Assembly (NCBI GenBank): GCA_013152535.1
Contig: JAADGE010000033.1
Coordinates: forward strand, 1 to 35,558
Length of the DNA stretch: 35,558 nucleotides
Direction: 5' to 3'
Source: Chlorobiota bacterium
Lineage (GTDB): Bacteria; Bacteroidota; Bacteroidia; Bacteroidales; JAADGE01
Shown: one piece after another, positions 15,704 to 24,705 of the stretch
How positions within the stretch are numbered: the stretch's first letter is position 1
Layout: each line of letters starts with the position of its first letter
Translations under genes and position numbers: made by a program
The notes under the pieces: generated by a model
What the model was told of the DNA's origin: nothing
Seen by the model: the letters and a program-made list of their open reading frames with translations, nothing else
Database searches by the model: none

Positions 15704-18217
15704 ATGAGTAAAAACCTTGTTATTGTTGAGTCCCCGGCAAAAGCCAAAACGATTGAAAAATTTCTCGGGAAAGATTATAAAGTAAAATCAAGTTTCGGAC
15801 ATGTTCGAGATTTAGCAAAAAAAAATTTCGGTATTGATGTTGAACACAATTTCAAACCTGAATATATTATTCTTCCCGATAAGAAAAAAATTATTACGGA
15901 ATTACGAAAAGAAGTTAAATCAGCCGATAAAGTTCTTCTTGCTTCCGATGAAGATCGTGAAGGAGAAGCTATTGCATGGCATTTGTATGAAGTTCTGAAA
16001 TTAAAAGATAAAAATACGGAACGAATTGTGTTTAATGAAATCACAAAAGAAGCAATCAAGAATGCTGTTGATAATCCCGGTGAAATAAATTACGATTTAG
16101 TTAATGCACAGCAAGCCCGTCGTATTTTAGATCGATTGGTGGGATTTGAATTATCCTCGGTTTTATGGAGAAAGGTGCAGTCAAAGTTGTCTGCCGGAAG
16201 GGTACAATCTGTTGCTGTTCGTTTGTTAGTTGAACGAGAACGTGAAATAAATGTATTTAAACCTGAAGTGTTTTTTAAAGTAACGGCAGAATTTTTATCT
16301 CCGGAAAATAATCAAATATTTAAAGCTGATCTGTCACAAAAATTAAAATCAGAAAAAGAAGTTCGAGATTTTTTTAACAGTTTAAATACTCCCGGATATT
16401 TTGTTGCCGATATTGAAAAGAAACCAAGCAAACGAACACCGTCAGCACCGTTTACAACATCATCACTTCAGCAGGAAGCAAGCAGAAAATTCGGATTTCC
16501 GGTAGGAAAAACAATGCGAATTGCTCAAAAATTGTATGAAGCAGGTTTTATTACATATATGAGAACCGATTCCGTCAATCTTTCATCATTAGCATTAAAT
16601 ACAGCAAAAGATACTGTTATTAAGGAGTTCGGTGAAAAATTTTATAAAAAAAGAGTTTTTAAAACCAAGTCTAAAAATGCACAAGAAGCCCACGAAGCAA
16701 TTCGTCCTGCTTATATTCAGAATAAATCAATCAGCGGTACTTCGGAAGAAGAACGTTTGTACGATTTAATAAGAAAAAGAACATTAGCGTCGCAAATGGC
16801 TGATGCTGCTTTTGAACAAACAAAAGTTACGATTAAAATTAAAAATTCCGAATATAAATTTATTGCTTCCGGTGAAGTCTTATTATTTCCGGGATTTTTG
16901 AAAATTTATTCTGAAAAAAATGCAGATTCTTTATTGCCGCCTTTAAATACAAATGATATTTTAGAAGCAAATTTTATTGAAGCAACAGAACAATTCAGCA
17001 AATACCCGCCCAGATATTCCGAAGCTGCTTTAGTGAAACAACTGGAGGACAAAGGAATCGGAAGACCTTCAACATATGCACCTACAATTTCAACAATTGA
17101 AAAGAGAGGGTATATGATAAAGGAGAGTCGCCAGGGTATTGAAAAAGAAGTTTTACATATCAGATATAAGAACAACAAAATTTCTGAAAAAACTGAACGA
17201 AAAATATTCGGCGCCGAAAAGAATAAATTATTTCCGACCGATATTGCTATGGTTGTAACCGATTTTTTGAAAGATAATTTTCAGAATATCATAGATTATA
17301 ATTTTACGGCTAATGTTGAAGAGCAATTTGACCAAATTGCAAACGGAAAAATTATTTGGCATAAAATGATTGAAACTTTTTATAATAAATTTCATAAAAA
17401 AGTAGAAAATACCATTGAACATGCGGACAGAAATGCAGGAGAACGTATTTTAGGGGACGATCCGGAAACAGGAAAACAAGTGTCTGTCAGATTAGGGAAA
17501 TACGGACCTGTTGTTCAATTGGGACTTCCGGATGAAGAAGCTAAAATAAAACCGAAATTTGCAAGTTTAAGAAAAGATCAGCATATTGAAAATATTACGC
17601 TTGAAGAGGCATTAGAATTATTGAAAAATTCAGGTAACGGCAGATTGCTCGGGAAAGATCCGGTAAGCGGAAAAAATATATATGTTCGATTTGCACGCTA
17701 TGGTGCTGTAGCTCAATTAGGTGATGCCGATGATAAAGAAAAACCGAAATATGCCGGATTATTAAAAGGAATGACCATAGATACCGTAAGCTTGGAAGAA
17801 GTTCTTGAATTATTTAAGTTGCCGCGTGATGTCGGTGAATTTGAAGGAAAAAAAGTGGTTGCTGCTGTCGGCAGATTCGGACCGTACATTCGGCATGATT
17901 CTAAATTCATTTCATTAAAAAAAACAGATGACCCTTTGTCAATTACTATCGGAAGAGCTGAAGAATTAATACTTGAAAAACGTGAAAAGGATAAAAAACG
18001 CCTGATAAAAGAATTTAAAGAAGACGATACTCTGAAAATTATAAAAGACAGATGGGGAAAACCGTGTGTTTTCTATAATAAAAAGTATATCAGACTTTCA
18101 GCAAATGCAAAACCCGAAGACTTAACTTATGAAGATTGTTTGAAAATTATTGAAAAAGAATTCGGAACACTTGATAAAAATAAAAAAAAGAAAACAACAC
18201 GTAAAACAAAAAAATAA
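15704..18217 (+). CDS. topA: DNA topoisomerase I
   Basis: 837 residues. The Toprim domain opens with VESPAKAKTIEKFLG (Glu9) and has the acidic metal site SDEDREGEAIAWH (81-93). The catalytic tyrosine is Tyr285 in ITYMRTDSVNLSS, and KLSAGRVQSVAVRLLVEREREI is the family hinge. The C-terminus lacks the zinc-finger cysteines of the E. coli enzyme and instead carries at least three Topo_C repeats, e.g. LGDDPETGKQVSVRLGKYGP, LGKDPVSGKNIYVRFARYGA and FEGKKVVAAVGRFGPYIRH, followed by a lysine-rich tail. It relaxes negative supercoils by a 5'-phosphotyrosine intermediate. The next gene starts on the base after its stop. Conserved position upstream of the gliding/type IX genes is common in this phylum. 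Confidence 0.96.
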   Translation: MSKNLVIVESPAKAKTIEKFLGKDYKVKSSFGHVRDLAKKNFGIDVEHNFKPEYIILPDKKKIITELRKEVKSADKVLLASDEDREGEAIAWHLYEVLKLKDKNTERIVFNEITKEAIKNAVDNPGEINYDLVNAQQARRILDRLVGFELSSVLWRKVQSKLSAGRVQSVAVRLLVEREREINVFKPEVFFKVTAEFLSPENNQIFKADLSQKLKSEKEVRDFFNSLNTPGYFVADIEKKPSKRTPSAPFTTSSLQQEASRKFGFPVGKTMRIAQKLYEAGFITYMRTDSVNLSSLALNTAKDTVIKEFGEKFYKKRVFKTKSKNAQEAHEAIRPAYIQNKSISGTSEEERLYDLIRKRTLASQMADAAFEQTKVTIKIKNSEYKFIASGEVLLFPGFLKIYSEKNADSLLPPLNTNDILEANFIEATEQFSKYPPRYSEAALVKQLEDKGIGRPSTYAPTISTIEKRGYMIKESRQGIEKEVLHIRYKNNKISEKTERKIFGAEKNKLFPTDIAMVVTDFLKDNFQNIIDYNFTANVEEQFDQIANGKIIWHKMIETFYNKFHKKVENTIEHADRNAGERILGDDPETGKQVSVRLGKYGPVVQLGLPDEEAKIKPKFASLRKDQHIENITLEEALELLKNSGNGRLLGKDPVSGKNIYVRFARYGAVAQLGDADDKEKPKYAGLLKGMTIDTVSLEEVLELFKLPRDVGEFEGKKVVAAVGRFGPYIRHDSKFISLKKTDDPLSITIGRAEELILEKREKDKKRLIKEFKEDDTLKIIKDRWGKPCVFYNKKYIRLSANAKPEDLTYEDCLKIIEKEFGTLDKNKKKKTTRKTKK

Positions 18218-19384
18218 ATGTCGGAATTTAAATTACACGATTTCTGCACTCCGTTTAATAAAGATTCAATAAACCTTCCTTTAGTACATAATAAAGAAGA
18301 TTTAATGTTTGCTCATATTCTGTTTCATACAGATAATGCAAAATCGGATTATTTGAAAAATTCTGATATTGCAATTATAGGTGTTCCCGAAGAAAGAAAT
18401 TCGGAAAATAAAGGATGTTCTGCCGCACCGGACAGAATAAGGGAAGAACTTTATAAGTTGTATGCACCGTCAAAAATCAAAATTACGGATTTAGGGAATT
18501 TAAAAAAAGGAAAAAATGTAAAAGATACCTATTTTGCACTGACAGAAGTTGTTTTTGAATGTTTTAAAAATGAAACCGCCGTTATTATTATAGGAGGCAG
18601 CAACGATTTAATTGCTCCGATTTGTACGGCTTATGCACAAGGAAAAAAACAATTTAATTTATGTGTAATTGATTCTGTTTTTAATCTTGATGACAATCCG
18701 GAACTTATAAGTTCTCAAAATTATCTGTCATATATATTAAATAAAAACAAAAATATTTTTTCATATACAAATATCGGTTATCAAACTTATTATAATTCAT
18801 CGGAAGAAATTAATTTTATCAAATCCAATTTTGAAGCTGTTCGATTAGGAATTGCAAGAACTGATTTATTCGGGAATGAACCTTTTATTCGAGATGCAGA
18901 TTTTGTATGCGTAAACGGAAGAAGTATAAAAATGACCGATGCCCCGGCAAACATAAAACCTTCGGTTCACGGATTTTACGGAGAGGAAATTTGTCAATTG
19001 GCAAAATATGCCGGTATAAGTGATAATGTTTCGGCTTTCGGATTATTTGATATAAATCCTAAATATGATAAAAGAAATCAAACTGCAGCTCTGGGAGCTC
19101 AAATTATTTGGCACTTTTTAGAATCATTTTATCAAAGGAAAGGTGAAAATGATAAAAATATTATTAAAAAATATAAGAAATATATTGTAAACATCGATGA
19201 TGTCTCTGAAAAATTAGTTTTTTATAAAAGTCAAAAAACCGATCGTTGGTGGGTTGAAGTTCCTTATCATATCAAAGACAAAGAAAAAGTATATTTATTA
19301 TCATGTACAAAAGACGATTATATTAAGGCCGGAAACAATGAAATTCCCGAACGCTGGTGGAATTTTTTTCAAAAATTAAATTAA
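18218..19384 (+). CDS. Arginase/formimidoylglutamase-fold protein lacking the metal ligands
   Basis: 388 residues. The N-terminal block IAIIGVPEERNSENKGCSAAPDRIREELYKLY matches the ureohydrolase fold, and the order of later blocks fits too. But the Mn2+ ligands are gone: GGDH is GGSND (126-130), DAHxD is DSVFN (152-156), and the SxDxD block reads VNGRSIKMTDAP (232-243). Hydrolysis of arginine, agmatine or formimidoylglutamate is therefore unlikely; it is probably a pseudoenzyme with a scaffold or binding role. It is usually annotated formimidoylglutamase by homology. Its ATG follows the topA stop with no gap, so translation is coupled, and porP starts 140 bp downstream. That it serves type IX secretion is an inference from position. 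Confidence 0.75.
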   Translation: MSEFKLHDFCTPFNKDSINLPLVHNKEDLMFAHILFHTDNAKSDYLKNSDIAIIGVPEERNSENKGCSAAPDRIREELYKLYAPSKIKITDLGNLKKGKNVKDTYFALTEVVFECFKNETAVIIIGGSNDLIAPICTAYAQGKKQFNLCVIDSVFNLDDNPELISSQNYLSYILNKNKNIFSYTNIGYQTYYNSSEEINFIKSNFEAVRLGIARTDLFGNEPFIRDADFVCVNGRSIKMTDAPANIKPSVHGFYGEEICQLAKYAGISDNVSAFGLFDINPKYDKRNQTAALGAQIIWHFLESFYQRKGENDKNIIKKYKKYIVNIDDVSEKLVFYKSQKTDRWWVEVPYHIKDKEKVYLLSCTKDDYIKAGNNEIPERWWNFFQKLN

Positions 19385-19524
19385 TTTTCTTAACTTTATC
19401 TTTTATTAAATCATTGGTTTACACTATAATTTTATTTTATCAGGAAAAAGATATTTATAATTTTACATAATTTTAATCAAATTTTTGAGTTTATTTCAAA
19501 AAAAATTATTTATTTTGTATTTAC

Positions 19525-20463
19525 ATGAAGAAAATATATCTATACATCTTATTTTCGATATTATCAATAGAAATATTTTCACAGCAAGACCCTCAGTTTG
19601 CACAAAATGCTGATAATTTGTTATTTACAAACCCTGCTTTTGCAGGAATGACAGACGGAATTTGTGCTTCTGCAATTAACAGGCAACAGTGGGTAGGTTT
19701 TGAAGGAGCACCGGTAACAACAATGGCGAGTGTTCATACAGGAGTAAAGTTGTTCGGGATTCAAGGAGGAATAGGTCTTTCAATAGTTGATGACAGATTT
19801 GAATTTGAAAAAAAATTTCAGGCAAAAGCGGCGTTTTCTTACCATAAAAAAGTAGGACTCGGTACTTTAGGAATAGGAGTTGAAAGCGGAATAATAAATA
19901 ATGATTTAAACGGAAACTGGAAATATCCGGATCCGAACGGGAGTGAGGACCAATTAATTCCTCAGGGGCAAGTAAGAAAAATAGTTCTTGATTTAGGTTT
20001 AGGAGTTTTTTATAAAGTCGGTGAAAGGTTTTATGCAGGAGTTTCGATTTCGCATATTAATCAACCGGATATTAATTACCCGAAAGTACCTGCGGCATCA
20101 TTTTTGCGTCGTCATTATTATGCCACAGCAGGCTATGATTTTAGGTTAATGAACAGTCCGATAGAATTGCAACCTTCTGTTTTTGTTAAGTTTGACGGAA
20201 CAAAAATGCAGAGCAGTGCTAATCTTACGGCTTTATACAATAAAAAATTCTCAGTCGGCGTTTCATACAGAAACCGAGAAGCATTTATACCGATGGTCGG
20301 TATTCATTTATTGAACGGCTTAAAAATCGGTTATGCTTATGAAGTTCCTTTAACAAGAATGATTAGCGTAAGCAAAGGAAGCCATGAAGTTTTTGTCGGA
20401 TATTGTTTCGACTTTTGGGGAGCAAACACAAATTATAAATATAAAAGTATACTCTATTTATAG
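19525..20463 (+). CDS. porP: PorP/SprF family type IX secretion outer-membrane protein
   Basis: 312 residues with a signal peptide (cleavage near IEIFSQ|QD). The mature start, QQDPQFAQNADNLLFTNPAFAG, is the hallmark of the PorP/SprF family, and the rest alternates as an amphipathic 14-strand-like barrel (GIQGGIGLSIVDD, LGTLGIGVESGIINND, FYAGVSISHINQPD), ending in FDFWGANTNYKYKSILYL. PorP proteins bind PorE/PorK-type partners and adhesins at the outer membrane. First gene of the porP-gldKLMN run; gldK follows after 33 bp. The 140 bp upstream is AT-rich; a TATTTTG at 19511-19517 would give an almost leaderless message and is a weak promoter candidate. Confidence 0.93.
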   Translation: MKKIYLYILFSILSIEIFSQQDPQFAQNADNLLFTNPAFAGMTDGICASAINRQQWVGFEGAPVTTMASVHTGVKLFGIQGGIGLSIVDDRFEFEKKFQAKAAFSYHKKVGLGTLGIGVESGIINNDLNGNWKYPDPNGSEDQLIPQGQVRKIVLDLGLGVFYKVGERFYAGVSISHINQPDINYPKVPAASFLRRHYYATAGYDFRLMNSPIELQPSVFVKFDGTKMQSSANLTALYNKKFSVGVSYRNREAFIPMVGIHLLNGLKIGYAYEVPLTRMISVSKGSHEVFVGYCFDFWGANTNYKYKSILYL

Positions 20464-20496
20464 AATAAAACTACTTAATTAAATAACACAGGTATC

Positions 20497-21912
20497 ATGA
20501 AAAAATTGATTTTTTTATCATTTGTATTAGTTGCATTGATTTTGGGAAGTTGCGGAGACAAGGGCTCTCACGGTGAGTTAGTCGGAGTCGGAGATGCAGG
20601 AGACTGGTTTGAACCAAATCCTTACGGAATGGTTTTTATTCCGACGGGAAGTTTCAATATGGGACTTAACGACCAGGATATTACTTATGCCAATACGCAA
20701 GAAACTAAAACTGTTTCAATTGATCCGTTTTGGATGGATGAAACCGAAATTACTAATAGTGAATATAAACAATTTGTTTATTGGGTAAGAGATTCAATTG
20801 CAAAAAGATTATTGGTTGCTGCTGATTTCGATGAGTTTAAGAAAGAAGTTGATGAAGATAAGATGGCTGCCGTTGATCCGGACTATGATCCCGATGATCC
20901 GGAAACCTGCCTTCTTAATTGGGACATTGATATTGATTGGAATCGACCGGACGAAGATTTTCAAACAGCATTAAGCGAATTATATCTTCCCGTACAAGAA
21001 AGATTTTATAAACAAAAAGAGATTGATTCAAGAAAATTAATTTATAGTTATGAATGGGTTGATTTAAAACAGGCTGCAAAAAGAAGTAATCAATATTATT
21101 ATAACGAAGATTTTACAGGCGGCGAATATAAAGGTACAGTTGTTAACAGCAAAGGTGAAACTGTTCCCGTAAAAGACAGATCAGCATTTATTATGCACGC
21201 TAAAATTAATGTATATCCTGATACCTTAGTATGGATGAGAGATTATACTTATTCTTATAACGAACCTTATGCAAGAAGATATTTCTGGCACAGTGCATAC
21301 AACAATTACCCTGTTGTCGGGGTAAACTGGAAACAAGCGAATGCTTTTTGTATTTGGAGAACAGATTTAATGAGAAACTATCAAAAATCTCAGGGAGAAC
21401 CGGTATATCAAGATTATAGATTACCTTCCGAAGCTGAATGGGAATATGCTGCAAGAGGCGGTTTAGCTTTATCAATGTATCCTTGGGGCGGAATATATAC
21501 TCGTAATGTACATGGTTGTTTTATTGCAAATTTTAAACCTTTAAGAGGCAGATACGGTGACGACGGTGCTAACAAAACTTTAGCCGTGAAAAAATATGCT
21601 CCGAATGAATATCATTTATATGATATGGCCGGAAATGTTGCGGAATGGACGAGTAATGCTTATGATGAATCAGCATACAGTTACACGCATGATTTAAATC
21701 CGGATTATCGATATAATGCACGTGCAGAAGATCCTCCGGCATTAAAACGAAAAGTTATCAGAGGCGGTTCTTGGAAAGATGTAGCTTATTTTCTTCAAGT
21801 AGGTGCTCGCACCTATGAATATCAAGATTCTGCTAAATCTTACATCGGTTTCAGATGTGTTCGTTCATACATGGGCGGTGATGAATATGCTTGGGATGCA
21901 AATAATTTTTAG
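20497..21912 (+). CDS. gldK: GldK/PorK type IX secretion ring lipoprotein
   Basis: 471 residues. Lipoprotein signal with lipobox LGSC (Cys19). The body is a formylglycine-generating-enzyme (SUMF1) fold: MVFIPTGSFNMG, DPFWMDETEITNSEYKQFV, an insert of about 150 residues, PVVGVNWKQANAFCIWRT, DYRLPSEAEWEYAARGG, NVAEWTSNAYDE, RKVIRGGSWKD and GFRCVRS. The copper-binding cysteine pair of active FGE enzymes is not evident, as is usual for GldK. With GldN it builds the large periplasmic ring under the outer membrane. A long hairpin separates it from gldL, 195 bp downstream. Confidence 0.96.
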   Translation: MKKLIFLSFVLVALILGSCGDKGSHGELVGVGDAGDWFEPNPYGMVFIPTGSFNMGLNDQDITYANTQETKTVSIDPFWMDETEITNSEYKQFVYWVRDSIAKRLLVAADFDEFKKEVDEDKMAAVDPDYDPDDPETCLLNWDIDIDWNRPDEDFQTALSELYLPVQERFYKQKEIDSRKLIYSYEWVDLKQAAKRSNQYYYNEDFTGGEYKGTVVNSKGETVPVKDRSAFIMHAKINVYPDTLVWMRDYTYSYNEPYARRYFWHSAYNNYPVVGVNWKQANAFCIWRTDLMRNYQKSQGEPVYQDYRLPSEAEWEYAARGGLALSMYPWGGIYTRNVHGCFIANFKPLRGRYGDDGANKTLAVKKYAPNEYHLYDMAGNVAEWTSNAYDESAYSYTHDLNPDYRYNARAEDPPALKRKVIRGGSWKDVAYFLQVGARTYEYQDSAKSYIGFRCVRSYMGGDEYAWDANNF

Positions 21913-21943
21913 AAAGAACTTAAATTAACAAGATTTATATTTA

Positions 21944-21979
21944 TGAGGTATTCACAATATATTAATTGTGAATACCTCA
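21944..21979. repeat. 15-bp-stem hairpin in the gldK-gldL gap
   Basis: Perfect stem TGAGGTATTCACAAT (21944-21958) with ATTGTGAATACCTCA (21965-21979) and a 6-nt loop. No T run follows, so a processing site, 3' end stabiliser or pausing structure is more likely than a strict terminator. A second 9-bp stem, AAATTACAA (21982-21990) and TTGTAATTT (22001-22009), follows and is itself trailed by T/A-rich sequence. Confidence 0.8.
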
Positions 21980-22107
21980 ATAAATTACAAAAACGATTTG
22001 TTGTAATTTTATTATATCGTGTAATAAATTTTGTTTTAAAATGAATAATTTTTAACTTTAACCGATATTTTGAAAATCAATTATTATTAATTCTAAAATT
22101 TTATATT

Positions 22108-22989
22108 ATGGCTAATTTCACAGAAAGTCACACGTTTAAAAATTTTATGAAGTACTTATACGGATGGGGTGCTTCTGTTGTTTTAATCGGTGCATTATTT
22201 AAATTAACTCACTGGCCCGGTGCAAATGCTATGTTAACAGTAGGTTTAATTGTTGAAGCTGTTATTTTCTTTTTCTCAGCTTTTGAACCTTTACATGAAG
22301 AATTGGATTGGACATTAGTGTATCCGCAATTAGCCGGTTTAGACGGTGTTGTTGATGTTATGGGAGAAAAAGATTCCTTACCTGCTACACCGAATGCTAT
22401 CCTTAAATTCAATGAAATGATTGAAAAAGCCGGAGATACAAATCTTTTTGAGAAATTCGGTTCGGGTATTGAAAAATTAAATACTCAAGTTACACAAATG
22501 ACGGAAATTTCAGATGCCGGAGTTGCAACAAATGAATTTACCGATAATATGAAAAATGCAGCTTCTGCTGTTTCTTCTTTAGCTGACACATATACTAAAT
22601 CTTCTGAATCTGTCAGTTATTCAACTGAAAGTTTATCAGATGCATTTAACGGAACTTCACAAAAAGTTACTAAAGGCGGAGAAGAATTTGCCGAAGCTTA
22701 TCAAAGATTAACAAGTTCAATGGATTTGGATTTTTCTTCGTTAAAAGAAGGAAATTCCGAATACAATACTCATATCGGCAGTTTGAATAAAAATTTATCT
22801 GCTTTGAATGCTATTTTTGAATTACAACTGAATGAAACCGATCTTGAACAAATGATGTCAGATTTACAAGGTTCTGTAGAACATTCTAAAAAATACAATA
22901 CAGAAATTACCAAATTAGGACAAAAACTGGAAGCTCTTAATACTATATACGGAAATATGCTTAGTGCTATGAATGTAAGTATGGATTAA
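22108..22989 (+). CDS. gldL: GldL/PorL inner-membrane motor protein
   Basis: 293 residues. Two N-terminal membrane helices (about 15-33 and 41-59) joined by the conserved THWPGAN turn. Polar residues in the membrane, Lys32, His35, Glu50 and Glu60 with Tyr18, lie where GldL family residues needed for proton coupling are found; Glu50 is the best candidate for the proton site (inference from family). The rest is a helical cytoplasmic domain with GSGIEKLNTQVTQM and SSLADTYTKSSESVS segments, ending NTIYGNMLSAMNVSMD. It forms a pentamer around two GldM helices and drives secretion from the proton motive force. gldM starts 53 bp on. Confidence 0.96.
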   Translation: MANFTESHTFKNFMKYLYGWGASVVLIGALFKLTHWPGANAMLTVGLIVEAVIFFFSAFEPLHEELDWTLVYPQLAGLDGVVDVMGEKDSLPATPNAILKFNEMIEKAGDTNLFEKFGSGIEKLNTQVTQMTEISDAGVATNEFTDNMKNAASAVSSLADTYTKSSESVSYSTESLSDAFNGTSQKVTKGGEEFAEAYQRLTSSMDLDFSSLKEGNSEYNTHIGSLNKNLSALNAIFELQLNETDLEQMMSDLQGSVEHSKKYNTEITKLGQKLEALNTIYGNMLSAMNVSMD

Positions 22990-23042
22990 TATTTTAAATC
23001 CTAAAAAATTAATTTATTGTTTAATTTAAAAACATACAGATT

Positions 23043-24620
23043 ATGAGCGGACACGGACAACTGTCTCCGAGGCAGAAGATGATAAACATGATGTATCTTA
23101 TTTTAACGGCATTGCTTGCAATGAACGTGTCAGCTGAGATACTTAATGCATTTGTCTTGGTAAACGATAGTTTAACTAAAACTGAAAAAGGTATAAATTC
23201 TAAAAACCAAGAAGTTTATACAAAATTTAATGAAAAATTTCAAACAAATCCAAAAAAAGTAAAACCTTGGAAAGATAAAGCCGATAAGGTAGGGGCTTTA
23301 AGTACTGAATTGGTTAATGAAATTTCTAATATTCAAAAAGAAATGTTATTGGCTGATGACGAGGATTATCCAAAATTCCTAAAAGACGGCAGCGGAGTTA
23401 TTAAGAATAAAAAAGATAAAGAAACTCCTACCAGAGTGATGCTTGAAGGAAAGAAACCGAATAAAGCAACGCAATTAAAAAATAAGATTAATGAGTTTGT
23501 AAAAAATGTTGAAACTGTATTAAGCGGTGTGCCTAAAGCAGATGCAATTCTAAATAGTATGAAAGCTAATTTAAGTACTGCTGATGTTGTGGGTGAAAGC
23601 GGAGAAAAAAAATCATGGCAATTAGCTAATTTTGATCAACTCCCCTTAGTTGCTGCTATTACAATGTTAACAAAATTTAAAACAGACATTTTAAATGTTG
23701 AATCTGATGCTATTAATACTCTGTTAACTCAAGTAGATGCAAAGTCATACAAATTCACAAGTTTAAACGCTATTGTGAAAACAGATAAAGGTTATGTATT
23801 ATCCGGCGAAACATTTAAAGCTCAAATTTTTGTCGGTGCTTCGGATACAACTCAAAATCCGGAAATTATTCTTGATAACGGACAAAAAATTGATTCTTTT
23901 GATAGTCAGAAAAGAGGAATTTTTTCTGTTAAAACCGGTGCACCGGGAGTATATATATTAAAAGGAAAAATTGTTGTCAACAGACCCGGAACAACTTTAA
24001 AAGATTCTTTTCCTTTTTCATATCCTTATCAGGTAGCTGTTCCGAGTATTAGTGTATCTCCCGATAAAATGAATGTATTTTATATAGGAGTTGATAACCC
24101 TGTTACAGTTACGGCTGCAGGAACACCTGCAGATCAAATTCATGCAACGGTAGCCGGAGGTTCTATGATTTCCAGAGGCAATTCAAAATATACCGTCAGA
24201 GTTAAAAGACCCGGAAAAACAAGGGTTACAGTTTCAGCTAACGGAAGAGCATTAGGGTCTAAAGAATTTCGTGTAAAAACATTACCGGATCCTGTTACAA
24301 CTCTTGGTGCAAAGGGTACTTCTTATTACAAAGGCGGGCTTTGCCCGAAATCAACTTTATTGGCTTTGAGCGGTGTTAATGCTACTATGGAGAATTTTGA
24401 TTTTGAACTCCGTTATCGAATTACACAATTTGTTGTTACATGTAATATTGGTGGTTTTGATGAAAGTGCAAAATCAAATAATAGAAGATTTACGCCGCAA
24501 CAAAAAGCTGTTATCAGAAAAGCACGAAGGAAATCACGTGTGATTATAGAAAATGTAAAAGCTGTGGGACCCGATAAGCGAACACGAAAAATTAATGACC
24601 TGGTTTTAAAACTAAGATAA
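23043..24620 (+). CDS. gldM: GldM/PorM motor-shaft protein
   Basis: 525 residues, normal length. The N-terminal signature SGHGQLSPRQKMINMMYLIL leads into one membrane helix (about 15-35) that is inserted into the GldL pentamer. The periplasmic part is a helical D1 (residues 40-225, with EKFQTNPKKVKPWKDKADKV) and beta-rich D2-D4 domains: GYVLSGETFKAQIFVGAS, YPYQVAVPSISVSPDKMNVFYIGVDNPVTV, and RPGKTRVTVSANG. The end (FVVTCNIGGFDESAKSNNRRFTPQQKAVIRKA) is the conserved C-terminal domain thought to contact the GldK/GldN ring. GldM transmits motor motion to the outer membrane. Confidence 0.96.
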   Translation: MSGHGQLSPRQKMINMMYLILTALLAMNVSAEILNAFVLVNDSLTKTEKGINSKNQEVYTKFNEKFQTNPKKVKPWKDKADKVGALSTELVNEISNIQKEMLLADDEDYPKFLKDGSGVIKNKKDKETPTRVMLEGKKPNKATQLKNKINEFVKNVETVLSGVPKADAILNSMKANLSTADVVGESGEKKSWQLANFDQLPLVAAITMLTKFKTDILNVESDAINTLLTQVDAKSYKFTSLNAIVKTDKGYVLSGETFKAQIFVGASDTTQNPEIILDNGQKIDSFDSQKRGIFSVKTGAPGVYILKGKIVVNRPGTTLKDSFPFSYPYQVAVPSISVSPDKMNVFYIGVDNPVTVTAAGTPADQIHATVAGGSMISRGNSKYTVRVKRPGKTRVTVSANGRALGSKEFRVKTLPDPVTTLGAKGTSYYKGGLCPKSTLLALSGVNATMENFDFELRYRITQFVVTCNIGGFDESAKSNNRRFTPQQKAVIRKARRKSRVIIENVKAVGPDKRTRKINDLVLKLR

Positions 24621-24705
24621 TATTATAATAAATTAATTAACTTATACGTTTAGTGTAAGAAACAAAATAGTCATTTTGAGGTTTTCCTCACAAAAATAAA
24701 TTAAT

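Noticed and set aside
19483-19517. A promoter for porP with TTTG and TATTTTG
   Set aside because: The -7 box is one base short of TAnnTTTG and would leave almost no leader; kept only as a remark in the porP entry.
24677-24690. TGAGG-TTTT-CCTCA hairpin before gldN as a terminator
   Set aside because: The stem is only 5 bp and no T run follows; the gap is otherwise plain and gldN is expected to be read with gldM.
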